52,039 nucleotides of DNA from a virus. The translations under genes and the position numbers were made by a program. The notes beneath the pieces were generated by a model. It saw only the letters and a program-made list of their open reading frames with translations, was not told the origin of the DNA and ran no database searches. This document shows, one piece after another, positions 9,990-18,148 of this stretch (positions are counted from its first letter, which is position 1; each line of letters begins with the position of its first letter). The stretch is from the IMG/VR virus record IMGVR_UViG_3300050821_011378, positions 1 through 52,039 of that record. One strand, 5' to 3'.

Positions 9990-10028
9990 TCAATACTTGA
10001 GGTGTTGAATGGGGCGGCGATTGTCACC
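9987..10028 (-). promoter_or_regulatory. Late bipartite promoter-like element, copy 2
   Basis: The minus strand reads GGTGAC, 17 nt, ACACCTCAAG, and the start codon of the polyvalent protein lies 16 nt after the start of the second box. It faces away from the plus-strand promoter for the 75-aa gene next door. Confidence 0.6.
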
Positions 10029-10043
10029 TTAGCTTAAAAGAAT

Positions 10044-10071
10044 TTGACCTTGGCCCAGAACCTGCTAATAG
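10044..10071 (+). promoter_or_regulatory. Sigma-70-like promoter of the 75-aa plus-strand gene
   Basis: TTGACC is followed after 16 nt by TAATAG. The ATG of the next gene is 8 nt past the -10 box, so the predicted transcript starts at or within a base or two of the start codon. Confidence 0.55.
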
Positions 10072-10078
10072 TTCTGTC

Positions 10079-10306
10079 ATGACTGTTGACCTAAGCGAAT
10101 CCTCGGTTTCTCCTAAGGGCGGCTTTTACCACGGGCCAGTAACCAAGCCTACCTCCGTCACCAAATGCGTGGTCAAAAACGGAGAGGTGTCCAAGGTTCG
10201 CGTCCCTGCCTCAACACCTGCCGCGCCCGAGCCCAAAGGTCCTGGCTTCGTCAAAAAGAACGAAGGCATCCTTGGATTCATCCTCGGTTGGTTTCTCGTC
10301 CGTTAG
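10079..10306 (+). CDS. Small C-terminally anchored membrane protein, 75 aa
   Basis: The protein has a soluble basic and Pro-rich N-terminal part and ends in a hydrophobic segment (GILGFILGWFLVR), suggesting a tail-anchored membrane protein. It is the only plus-strand gene between two minus-strand virion genes, and it overlaps the stop codon of the convergent ejection-protein gene by a few bases. A sigma-70-like promoter places transcription at its ATG, so it may be made early or in the lysogen. Function unknown; the moron-like setting is the main clue. Confidence 0.5.
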   Translation: MTVDLSESSVSPKGGFYHGPVTKPTSVTKCVVKNGEVSKVRVPASTPAAPEPKGPGFVKKNEGILGFILGWFLVR

Positions 10307-11574
10307 GGCTTAGTGCCTGTATTACCAGCAGCGTCAATCACCGGGGTCCCGCTCGGCAGCGCATCATAATCTGCCTGCGATTTCACGAGCGTCCTCGGTT
10401 TCCCGCTGGCCGCCGGAGCAGCAGCCGGTGCAGTCCCAGGGGTAGCAGAAAAACCGGCTTCTTCAGACATCTTCTGGTTGATGATGATTGCTCGCTTGAG
10501 CAGGTTCTCTCGCTCGTCGAGCCAGTCATTCCAGACTTTCGGGCTGCGGTCGAGGGGCGGCATTGTGTCGCCCATCTTTTGAATTTCGGACTGCATCACC
10601 CGGCCAGCCCCAGAGCCAGCAAGCGAACGGATGGCAGATAAAATCCCTTGCGCGAGCGTCATCTGCAAAGTTGTCCTGGCGTCGTCCACACCCTTCGAGT
10701 AAGCACTACCGGCCGCAGCTTTGACGTGCGTCCCATACTGCGAAATTATGTTCGCCTCGCCCAAGCCCTCGCCAACAATTCCGGGAGTCTTGACAACCTC
10801 TCTGGCCTTTTGGATAAGCCCCAAGCCGCTCTGCAGGGCTGGTAGATTGTTGGCTCCTGCGAGCGCCTCCTCACGAGTCGGCCGCATGGGCTGAGTGCTG
10901 ATGTCATTCAAAACAGTAGCGGCGTCTTTACCTTCATGCATACCCTTAGCCAGGACATCATATCTTCCGGTCTTGTCCGCAGCCTCTTTAGCAGCCTGCC
11001 ACGCAGGAGTGCTGAACATCTTCGACTGAAAAAGCAGCTTCTGGTAGTCAGGGTCGGTATACAGCTTGGTCGTAAAATCAGACTCGGCCTTCGTCGCGGC
11101 TGCCTGGGATGGAGCGGTGGTCGCAGTCGCTTGGTTCTGAGCAATCGCCGCAGTAGTGGCGCTAGGCATTTCAGCGACTCCTGCGTTTGCCTTCGCGACC
11201 GTAAGGTCCGCAATCGGTTTCGCGGTCTGCACAACAGCATCGTTCTGCGCGATGCCTGCTGCAGTGCTGGAGGGTAAAACCTGTAGGTCAGCGCCAATCT
11301 TGGCCCTGGCAAGCCCTGCCCTCGGTTGGACTAACCCCTGGTCGGCGACAGCCTGCTGGCGAGCGAGGTCAGCCTCCGCACCCTTGGCAGCGTAAATCTT
11401 TGGCGCGATGCCTGCCTTCTGCATGTCATCAATTTTAATGATGCCCTGCCTCCAGGCGTCTTCGAGCGCGGCGAGAGCGGGAGTCAGTTGAGCCTGATAG
11501 ATAGCAGGCTGAGGTGACCCGGCCGCGAGAGCGTTCGGGCTGATTACCGGTGAGTTGTCAAAAGGTCCTGGCAT
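10303..11574 (-). CDS. Probable DNA-ejection (internal virion) protein, 423 aa
   Basis: This helical Ala/Gln/Lys-rich protein lacks a signal peptide and contains long heptad-like stretches (around residues 60-170) and a more ordered C-terminal half with a small glycine-flanked segment (LAGSGAGRVM). Composition, size and position after the 369-aa glycine-rich gene and before the polyvalent gene match the ejection-protein clusters of podoviruses. The assignment rests on context; no catalytic motif is seen. Confidence 0.55.
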   Translation of the reverse strand: MPGPFDNSPVISPNALAAGSPQPAIYQAQLTPALAALEDAWRQGIIKIDDMQKAGIAPKIYAAKGAEADLARQQAVADQGLVQPRAGLARAKIGADLQVLPSSTAAGIAQNDAVVQTAKPIADLTVAKANAGVAEMPSATTAAIAQNQATATTAPSQAAATKAESDFTTKLYTDPDYQKLLFQSKMFSTPAWQAAKEAADKTGRYDVLAKGMHEGKDAATVLNDISTQPMRPTREEALAGANNLPALQSGLGLIQKAREVVKTPGIVGEGLGEANIISQYGTHVKAAAGSAYSKGVDDARTTLQMTLAQGILSAIRSLAGSGAGRVMQSEIQKMGDTMPPLDRSPKVWNDWLDERENLLKRAIIINQKMSEEAGFSATPGTAPAAAPAASGKPRTLVKSQADYDALPSGTPVIDAAGNTGTKP

Positions 11575-11578
11575 AAAA

Positions 11579-12688
11579 TTATCTGGCTCCTAAACCGAAC
11601 AAGGCATTGTTCGAACGGTTTGCGTCGGCACTAAGGTTTGGATTGTAGGCGGGTGCTGAACTCCCACCTCCGAGAAGCCCCATCAGTGCTGACCCGGCAC
11701 CGCCATACATAGAGGACATGTTCCCACCACCAATCGAGCTGCCGCCACCACCGCCACCGCCCATCAGGCCGCCAATCCCACCACCGCCGCCACCCATGCC
11801 GCCTAGGACGCCAGAGACAGCGCTGCCAGAGCTGCTTAAAATCGAGGACCACATCTGGCCGTTGGCCAAAGCCTTCTGCGCATCGAGAGCACCTCTCGTT
11901 AAGGTGATGTTGTTAGCCTGATTAGTGTTCGCGATGTTCATGTTCACCGCGTCTGAACCGCTCAAGCCAATGCTGGGAATCGAGGAAGAACCAATCTGGG
12001 CTGCCGTGGCACCCCGCTGCATTTTAGCTCCGCGCAAGTTGTTGTCCAAAGTCGCAAGCTGTTCGAGCGCGCTCTGCCGCTGGCCCTGCAACGCAGCTGC
12101 AGTGCTCATGTTGCTCTTCGCTTCAGCGGTGCGCGCCTGCTGTAAAGCGATGCCCTGCGAACCCAGCAGCGTGCGAGTGCTTGCACCGGCCGCACCGGAG
12201 CCACTCAGGGCTTCACCACTCTGGCCAGCTTTTTCGAGACCGGAGCGGATGAGTTCCTGTTGAAACGCGGGGGAGAGGGTGGCACCGCTCGCTAAATCCG
12301 ATTTTGCTTGAGCGATTAGAGCATCAATGACCGGCTGGTTCGCCGCAGAGTCGCTGGCTGCGCTGGTGTTTGCAGTAGCCAGCGACTTGTCAGCAATCGT
12401 GTTGCCGGACGCATCCTGGTTGAGCCCTGCGATAATGTTTTGGCCGCCCTGCGTCCGCATCGTGCCAAACACGGGGTCATACTTCTGTTGAGTGTCGAGC
12501 TGCGTCTTATACTTGTTGATGTCTGCCTGGGTGGCAGTATCCATCAGCTTGTTGACGTCGAGTGACTGCAGATGAGTCAGAGCGTCCTTCTGCGCGCCAA
12601 TCGCCGAGTTTTCAGCTTGGTTCTGGATGACGGCACTGCCAATCGCCGTCCCGAGACCAACAACCGCTCCTGCAATCAAGAAACCCAT
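11579..12688 (-). CDS. Probable DNA-ejection protein with glycine-rich C-terminus, 369 aa
   Basis: The N-terminus is a hydrophobic glycine-zipper-like helix (MGFLIAGAVVGLGTAIGSAV), followed by a mostly helical Ala/Gln-rich body and a C-terminal region dominated by Gly and Ser (residues about 290-345). An N-terminal membrane-active helix plus helical body is typical of podoviral internal proteins that form the trans-envelope channel. The gene lies 4 nt from its downstream neighbour. No homolog could be named with certainty. Confidence 0.6.
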   Translation of the reverse strand: MGFLIAGAVVGLGTAIGSAVIQNQAENSAIGAQKDALTHLQSLDVNKLMDTATQADINKYKTQLDTQQKYDPVFGTMRTQGGQNIIAGLNQDASGNTIADKSLATANTSAASDSAANQPVIDALIAQAKSDLASGATLSPAFQQELIRSGLEKAGQSGEALSGSGAAGASTRTLLGSQGIALQQARTAEAKSNMSTAAALQGQRQSALEQLATLDNNLRGAKMQRGATAAQIGSSSIPSIGLSGSDAVNMNIANTNQANNITLTRGALDAQKALANGQMWSSILSSSGSAVSGVLGGMGGGGGGIGGLMGGGGGGGSSIGGGNMSSMYGGAGSALMGLLGGGSSAPAYNPNLSADANRSNNALFGLGAR

Positions 12689-12689
12689 A

Positions 12690-13256
12690 TTAGCTCATCC
12701 TCACTTTTTCAGAAGCTGGGTTAACCCGCAGCTTGTCCAAAATTTGCCACCGAGCCCAAGAGAAAGGTTCGTCCGGCACTAAAAAATTCCACATGCTCTC
12801 GACCGCGTCCGGGTCGTTCAGGTCCGCAAAGTCCACCACTTTGAGCAGCCCTGGCTTCACTGTGTCCATGAAGCTCGTCAGCTTCTCACGAGCGTTCTGA
12901 AAGATTGCCTGAATCGCCGGTCCTTCGACATCGGCGTTCACCATGCCCAGGTGCGTGTAGGGGTGTTGCGAGAAATACTTTCTGAAACTGACCATGCAGT
13001 CCATCCAGTTTCGCTGCACAACAACCACCTTGACGTCCTCCGGGGCCGCCTCAAACGCGAGCGGAATTCCAGAATCGGAATTGCCCATGTGCCTAATTCT
13101 CGGGTCTGACACACGCATCAGCTCCAGCCAATTAAAAAAGTCCTTACCGTGCGTAAGCCCATCATGCATGCAGAGGCTGCTACCGTAAGTGAACAGGTTC
13201 GCAAGCCAGCTCGTGCGGCTCCTGGGCAGACCGGTGATGATGAATCGGTCAACCAC
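12690..13256 (-). CDS. Sulfotransferase-family protein, 188 aa
   Basis: The N-terminus FIITGLPRSRTSWLANL matches the 5'-phosphosulfate-binding loop of PAPS-dependent sulfotransferases (usual form GxPRSGTTWL; here the Gly is replaced by Arg). A later strand VKVVVVQRNWMDCMVSFRKYF fits the 3'-phosphate-binding region (RxPxDxxxS). The length is short for the family but similar to compact phage versions. It overlaps the upstream citrate-synthase-like gene by 8 nt and lies inside the virion operon, so it may sulfate a tail or host-surface component. Substrate unknown. Confidence 0.75.
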   Translation of the reverse strand: MVDRFIITGLPRSRTSWLANLFTYGSSLCMHDGLTHGKDFFNWLELMRVSDPRIRHMGNSDSGIPLAFEAAPEDVKVVVVQRNWMDCMVSFRKYFSQHPYTHLGMVNADVEGPAIQAIFQNAREKLTSFMDTVKPGLLKVVDFADLNDPDAVESMWNFLVPDEPFSWARWQILDKLRVNPASEKVRMS

Positions 13257-13827
13257 GGCTGAAGCTCCTCCAGAATATTTCAGACCAAGCGTTTAAACGC
13301 ATAGTCACAAACAGGGACGGCGCAAGGTCGTCCGGCATGCCTAGGACAATCGCGAGCGCGGCCGTGTAGGTCGAGGGGTTGGGGTAAATCATCCGACCGT
13401 TGGCCCAGAGCACAGTTTCCACGGCTTGGATTTTTTCACTCAAGAATGGGAAATTCTTATGAATGAAGCTGGCCACTTCCCTCCACTCCGGGTCTGGCAC
13501 GCCCTTGTGAAAAGAGTTGCCCCAGCCGGGAACCGTGCCGCCGTTAGACAGGAGCACCCTGGCCTCTTCGGCCGGGTCGGGGGCGTTCAAAAGCGCCATA
13601 GTCTGCACGAGGGGCGCGTGCTTTTTGCCCAGGGTCGCCAGAGCGCCAGCAATCGCCTTGGTGTAGTCTCCAGCGGCCTGAGCGCAGGCTTCAACCATCA
13701 CCGAGCTGACGTTCCCCCGGTGCGCCGAGCGGTCATGCGCCTTGGCAACGAGGTCCCAAAGCTCCTTTTCGACTGGCCGAGGAGCCTCGTAGTTACGCCA
13801 AAACAGCTTTTCAGGGATATTGACCAT
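13249..13827 (-). CDS. Citrate-synthase-fold protein, 192 aa, catalytic residues replaced
   Basis: The segment from GNVSSVMVEACAQAAGDYTK through LGKKHAPLVQTMALL, VPGWGNSFHKGVPDP and YPNPSTYTAALAIVLG to a final LFVTMRLNAWSE follows the C-terminal half of citrate synthase and citryl-CoA lyase-like proteins. The family's G(F/Y)GH histidine is Asn here (GWGN), and the PNVD aspartate is Ser (PNPS). The large N-terminal domain is absent (family usually about 370-430 aa). It is therefore likely a non-catalytic, exapted fold. It begins at a late promoter element and is followed by the sulfotransferase gene with overlap. Confidence 0.7.
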   Translation of the reverse strand: MVNIPEKLFWRNYEAPRPVEKELWDLVAKAHDRSAHRGNVSSVMVEACAQAAGDYTKAIAGALATLGKKHAPLVQTMALLNAPDPAEEARVLLSNGGTVPGWGNSFHKGVPDPEWREVASFIHKNFPFLSEKIQAVETVLWANGRMIYPNPSTYTAALAIVLGMPDDLAPSLFVTMRLNAWSEIFWRSFSRG

Positions 13828-13866
13828 CCTTTATCTAAGGTGTGACCGGCGACGGCCGACGTCACC
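13825..13866 (-). promoter_or_regulatory. Late bipartite promoter-like element, copy 3
   Basis: The minus strand reads GGTGAC, 17 nt, ACACCTTAGATAAAGG, ATG. The stop codon of the fibre gene upstream ends two bases before the first box. Confidence 0.6.
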
Positions 13867-13867
13867 C

Positions 13868-14761
13868 TTACACGCCCGCATAAATCTTCATTTTCCAGTG
13901 GGCTGTGTCGTAGGTCCCTGTGGACACGACGCCGGAAGTGGGGTTTGTGTCGTAAGCCGGTGCCACGCTCAACCACAGGTAGACATTCGTTGCGTCCGCG
14001 CCGACGTTGAACACCACGCTGGTCCCAGAGCCCTGATACCGGGGCACTTCGTATTCTGCCCCCACGGCCCACCCGTTCACGGCCGTGGTGCACACCATCA
14101 CAACCCTGATTCGAGCGGGGACAACGCCTAGGGTGTGAGCCCAGGTGGTCCAGGCACCGATGGTCGGCGAGAGGTTCCCGGAATTGACATCGACCGGCCC
14201 GTAACTGAGAACGGTCCCGTCAGTGGACATTCGAATCACCTGATTGGCCTGCCCAAGAACAAACTTACTAAGCGGGAGATTGGCCTGCAGCTTGTCGATG
14301 GTGACTTCGCCGGGCGCAATGTTGTTCCGATACACGCAATTGTCCTGGAGCATCTCGTGAGTGATGACCCCGTTGGCCAACACAGAAGGAAAGCCCACCC
14401 AGCCGATAATGTCCCCAAAGTAAAAATTCCAAGAGACCAAAGTGCTGCCGCTGGTCTTCAGCCAGAGCTGGTAGACGGTCGGGTCTGGTGCATTATCACC
14501 AACAAAAACCTGTTGGTTCAAAAAGCTGAGCGACTGGGGCACGTAGGTCGGAGGCGTAGCTGTCTCGTCCCACACCCAGATTTCTTTGCCGCCCTTCAAC
14601 CATGGCCCCTGGTTGGACGTCGGCATCGTGCTGTCCGTGTTAAAGCCGGTCGGCAGCCCGAGCAGCTGCAAGCGGGCGATGATTGCCTCGAAGAAGTCCT
14701 GCGGCTTGCCGCGAAAGGTCGTCGGCAAGGGCGCGCTCATTACGATTTGTGGATTTGCCAT
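13868..14761 (-). CDS. Tail fibre or appendage protein, 297 aa
   Basis: The N-terminal 60 residues are helical and resemble attachment segments of podoviral fibres. The rest is beta-rich with repeated aromatic and Gly/Asn/Thr-rich strands (VFVGDNAPDPTVYQLWLK is typical of phage fibre shafts), ending in a compact C-terminal domain. A good ribosome site (AAGGAAAA) precedes the ATG. It lies immediately downstream of the tail nozzle gene. It is probably part of the receptor-binding apparatus; the exact role is unknown. Confidence 0.65.
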   Translation of the reverse strand: MANPQIVMSAPLPTTFRGKPQDFFEAIIARLQLLGLPTGFNTDSTMPTSNQGPWLKGGKEIWVWDETATPPTYVPQSLSFLNQQVFVGDNAPDPTVYQLWLKTSGSTLVSWNFYFGDIIGWVGFPSVLANGVITHEMLQDNCVYRNNIAPGEVTIDKLQANLPLSKFVLGQANQVIRMSTDGTVLSYGPVDVNSGNLSPTIGAWTTWAHTLGVVPARIRVVMVCTTAVNGWAVGAEYEVPRYQGSGTSVVFNVGADATNVYLWLSVAPAYDTNPTSGVVSTGTYDTAHWKMKIYAGV

Positions 14762-14771
14762 AAATTTTCCT

Positions 14772-14852
14772 TAAGGCAGTTCAATCACTGGAACTGCGTA
14801 GTCATAGTCTCCGATGTCCCGCGTCTCCAGGACTTGAGCAGGGTTATCCATT
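14772..14852 (-). CDS. Possible 26-aa peptide between nozzle and fibre genes
   Basis: An ATG overlaps the stop codon of the nozzle gene (ATGGATAA), and the frame runs for 26 acidic residues (MDNPAQVLETRDIGDYDYAV then six more) to a TAA just before the fibre gene ribosome site. Start-stop overlap of this kind is common in the window and supports translation. No function can be given. Confidence 0.4.
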
Positions 14853-16784
14853 GTAGACGTCCTCCAGCATCAGCTGCGCCTTGGCCTGCGCGATTTGCAA
14901 CGCACGCTTGTCGGCATCAGCCTGTGAAATTGGTGAATTGATTGTGGCAGTGCCGGTGCCTACCCAATTCTTGTAGGTGGCCTGCGCCGTCTGAATCGAA
15001 GTCCAGCCGTCTGGTGCCACCTGCAGCGCGAGCTCATTGTCGGCCGCAGCGCCGTCGAACCGGACGAAATGGTTATCATCCTCGGGCTTCGCCACCTGAC
15101 CGGTCGAAGGGTCTTGGACGGGGTCCGCAAAAAGTCTCAGCGCTCTGATAGCGCAGGGGCCGGAGCCCTCGATACAAATCTGAAAGGCCTTGTCAATCTG
15201 CTCGCGATTCATCTCGATTGAATAGATGGGTCCTTCGACGCCAGCAGAGGCCAGCGAGTCGGCCTTCGCAAAGGCCAAGTCTTCTGTGCGGGCATTCCGG
15301 GACTGCTTCTTTAATCCGTAGAGGTATGTGTCCGCTGTGAACTCGGTCTGCGCGTCGATGTTCCCCTCGCGAGCTTTGAACGAGACGGTAGCAAAAGGCT
15401 TCCACGGTCCACGGCTTACTCCAGCCCAGCTGAATTTTAAGTCGGCCTGCCCCGCGAGTTCCGACAGTGCGTATTCGAGGTAACGGAAATTCTTCAGGCT
15501 CACGTTGCCGAGCGAGTAGGCGCGAGACTCAAACCTCCAGGGGAAGTCGACACCGTTGTCCCGCTTATTCGGATTGAAGGCCTTGTAGACTCGGTTGTGC
15601 CCGTCCTGGTCGACTGAAGCACAATAGAGGGACTGCTTGCCGTTGATGACTACCTTAGTCCATTGCACCGGCTGCACTCCTGTCCAAATGGCCGCCCAGG
15701 AGATAGGAAACTCCGAGTTCGTAAGGTCCATCGCCGCCAAGTCGAGAACCCAGGTGTGCCGGTTGAGTGTGCTCGCGTTCGGCACCGACACCAAGAGCAG
15801 GTTATCGAATGAAGTAGAAGCAATCTTCGACAGGTTCGCGCCGAGCTGGCTTTTGCTGCGAAGCATCTCGTTGTCTGCGTAACGAATCTTCGTGCTGACC
15901 ATCGTCGCCGCTGCAGTGTCGAGTGAAGTCCAACCGTAGTTGGAATACCACCAGAGCATGCCCGCGCCGACAGTTAACGAGCGCTCAGAAACGCAACCAA
16001 GTCCGGGAAAAATTAGCCGTTGAAAATTCTCCATCTGGGGCCAGATAGACCGGTCGCGAATGTCGCAACGGAAGGTGCTGGTCGTCTGCTGCGTGAAGCA
16101 GAGGAGCTGCGGAATCTGAGTGCCGGGCGTAAGGGCAAAGCCTGTTACCTGCTCAGGCATGATGTAATACGTGAGACCCCCGAGCTGGTTGTATTGCATC
16201 TCGAAGAAGCAAGTCGGGTCAGCGATGTCGCCAGGGAAGACAATGTTCCGGCGAGCCACCCAGAGACGACCGCCTGCCCACTTCATGTGAGTCCCCATCG
16301 GAGTCCCCCATGGGCCAGTGACAATCTGCACCTGATGCCCATCGTAGTATGAGCAAGGGCTCAACCCATCCTGCAGCATCAGCAAAGAAATCGGGTCGAT
16401 GAAGCTGAGAGAGCTGTCCGCGTTGCGCTGCACGGTCTTTGTAGCCTGCTCCATGAAGACCTGTTCCGCATTCGCGGACATCTTTACTCCAGGGACCGCC
16501 ACGTATTCCTTATAGGGGTAATCAGAAACATAAATCTGACCGTCGACCGCAGCGACCGTTTGAGGCAGCCCGCTCTGGGGGTAAAAAGTCGTTAGCCCCT
16601 GCAGCTTTCCGTCCGGCAGTTTCGCTTCGCAGTCAAACCCAGGGCGCGCCTGGAAGACGCCACCACGGGCAAGGGCATTCAAACCGAAGACGAAAGACTC
16701 CGGCGCAAGTGCGATGGGGTCCGTGTAGGAATTCCCACCTTGCGAGAACCTGAGGTCTCCGTCGATGAGGGGAGGAACGTCCAT
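14844..16784 (-). CDS. Tail nozzle (tail tubular protein B or gp10-like), 646 aa
   Basis: The N-terminus has the pattern NALARGGVFQARPGF, as in podoviral tail nozzle proteins where an early strand ends in RPG(F/Y). The body is beta-rich with many Trp/Tyr residues and repeated GxLWVARRN- and DLAAMDL-type strands. Its position directly after the adaptor gene (1-nt gap) matches the adaptor-nozzle order of short-tailed phages. It would form the distal tail tube through which DNA passes. Confidence 0.7.
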   Translation of the reverse strand: MDVPPLIDGDLRFSQGGNSYTDPIALAPESFVFGLNALARGGVFQARPGFDCEAKLPDGKLQGLTTFYPQSGLPQTVAAVDGQIYVSDYPYKEYVAVPGVKMSANAEQVFMEQATKTVQRNADSSLSFIDPISLLMLQDGLSPCSYYDGHQVQIVTGPWGTPMGTHMKWAGGRLWVARRNIVFPGDIADPTCFFEMQYNQLGGLTYYIMPEQVTGFALTPGTQIPQLLCFTQQTTSTFRCDIRDRSIWPQMENFQRLIFPGLGCVSERSLTVGAGMLWWYSNYGWTSLDTAAATMVSTKIRYADNEMLRSKSQLGANLSKIASTSFDNLLLVSVPNASTLNRHTWVLDLAAMDLTNSEFPISWAAIWTGVQPVQWTKVVINGKQSLYCASVDQDGHNRVYKAFNPNKRDNGVDFPWRFESRAYSLGNVSLKNFRYLEYALSELAGQADLKFSWAGVSRGPWKPFATVSFKAREGNIDAQTEFTADTYLYGLKKQSRNARTEDLAFAKADSLASAGVEGPIYSIEMNREQIDKAFQICIEGSGPCAIRALRLFADPVQDPSTGQVAKPEDDNHFVRFDGAAADNELALQVAPDGWTSIQTAQATYKNWVGTGTATINSPISQADADKRALQIAQAKAQLMLEDVYNG

Positions 16785-17714
16785 TTAGTCAACGTAGTCG
16801 TCCTGGTCAACCAAACCGTTGATGCCTTGAACCTCGAACGGCTGAGCGACTGGTGCGTTGCTGGTGCGTTGCTCTTCAGTGGCCCAGCGAACCGCAGTGG
16901 CTTCGAGAGCTTCGGCAGTGCCGGGGTCCTTCGGGTAAAGCTGAATCGCCCGCAGCATCATGAGCACCGCCTGCGAGTTGTTCACCGGCAGGAGGTCATA
17001 CTGCGACTGCACCTTAAAAACCTTGCGACGAAAAGAGATTCGCACCCAGTCGACTTTTTGGGACAACCGGATTCTCCGCAGCCGTGGCTCAGTCTCGTTC
17101 GGCTGATAGACGCCGAGCTTCACCCCGTCCAGGGTTTGCAGCTCGACCGGCCCGTTGGTCTTAGCCTTGCGCACGCGAGTAATTCGACCAAAGGTCGGAG
17201 CGTTCGGGGGCAAAGCTTGCTGGGTGGTGAACACAGGAATCTTGTAACCGTCGACCCAGTTCCCAGGAGTCGTTTCGGTGCGGATGACATTCCGTTTATC
17301 ATCAAAACCGTAGACCCAAAAATCGCAGTTGGTGTCCCGAGAGTCCTGGCAGGTGGCGATGAGTTGCTTCGGCACCTGGATGTCCCAATAGGTCGGGTAG
17401 ACGCCCAGGTCGACCCACTCCCATTCGAGCGTCGGGCCGAACTGGCCTGGGCCGTTAAGGTGGAACTTAAAAAGCCCATCGCGAGCGACTGCAGGATTGC
17501 CCGCCATGTTCAAGGCGCGGATGGTTTCAACCTCGGGAGGGAGCGTGACAATCATGTCCTGGACGCAGATGTCCAGGTATCCGTCGAGCGGGTCGAAATC
17601 GCCTTTGTTCGCCAGCAGCTCCACCGAGTCGGTCAGACGACGGTAGTTGAAATCGTCCCGGCTGTTGCCGGTGATTTGCTGAACCTCCTCCCAAATTTCC
17701 GTAACGGGGACCAT
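16785..17714 (-). CDS. Head-to-tail adaptor (tail tubular protein A-like), 309 aa
   Basis: The helical N-terminus (VTEIWEEVQQITGNSRDDFNYRRL) and the central beta segment with PNAPTFGRITRVRKAKTNGP resemble podoviral adaptor or tail tubular A proteins that ring the portal. The C-terminal region (residues about 240-285) is helical (AVLMMLRAIQLYPKDPGTAEAL). It overlaps the upstream 126-aa gene by one base and is followed by the nozzle gene, so the pair is probably translated together. Confidence 0.65.
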   Translation of the reverse strand: MVPVTEIWEEVQQITGNSRDDFNYRRLTDSVELLANKGDFDPLDGYLDICVQDMIVTLPPEVETIRALNMAGNPAVARDGLFKFHLNGPGQFGPTLEWEWVDLGVYPTYWDIQVPKQLIATCQDSRDTNCDFWVYGFDDKRNVIRTETTPGNWVDGYKIPVFTTQQALPPNAPTFGRITRVRKAKTNGPVELQTLDGVKLGVYQPNETEPRLRRIRLSQKVDWVRISFRRKVFKVQSQYDLLPVNNSQAVLMMLRAIQLYPKDPGTAEALEATAVRWATEEQRTSNAPVAQPFEVQGINGLVDQDDYVD

Positions 17715-18094
17715 TAGTCGTTCACGTTGTCGTTGCTCGAACCGGCACCGGCCGCTTTGCCCTTCACTTCGTCGGCGGCATACTTGTCGAGCTGGGCATC
17801 ACGGTCTTCATCATTGGCTTCCTGGTCGCCCTCTTCCGCCTCGCCGCCCTCGACGTCCAGAATCTGAGTGACTTCAATCACCACGGAGTGGCGCTGCTCG
17901 CCCTCAGCGCTCTCATTCATGCTCCGGCTACCACGTTTAAACGCTATGGTCATGGTGCCCGTCTCCGGGAGCTGCGGCAGCGGTGAGTCGCTGTCGATAT
18001 ACAGCGAGGGATAATGAACAGAGTCCTCCGGCTTCCCAGCAGGGCTGGCAACTTCCGGCGAAGGTGACTTAATTCCGAGGTCGATGGCTTCCAT
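17714..18094 (-). CDS. Small acidic virion-region protein, 126 aa
   Basis: The N-terminal half contains a strand-rich segment (GTMTIAFKRGSRS, then RHSVVIEVTQILDVE). The C-terminal half is a low-complexity Glu/Asp/Ala tail. A strong ribosome site (GGGGAGGAAG) lies upstream, between the start codon and a late promoter element. It is the first gene of the tail-tube unit. It may be a head-completion or tail-assembly factor, but no family was recognised. Confidence 0.6.
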   Translation of the reverse strand: MEAIDLGIKSPSPEVASPAGKPEDSVHYPSLYIDSDSPLPQLPETGTMTIAFKRGSRSMNESAEGEQRHSVVIEVTQILDVEGGEAEEGDQEANDEDRDAQLDKYAADEVKGKAAGAGSSNDNVND

Positions 18095-18109
18095 AAATAG
18101 TAATTTCTT

Positions 18110-18148
18110 CCTCCCCTAAGATGATTCGGCCGGAGGCCTGATGTCACC
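18110..18148 (-). promoter_or_regulatory. Late bipartite promoter-like element, copy 4
   Basis: The minus strand reads GGTGAC, 17 nt, ATCATCTTAGG. Unlike most copies it is followed by a 5' leader with a good Shine-Dalgarno (GGAGGAAG) before the ATG at 18094, so this unit is not leaderless. Confidence 0.55.
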
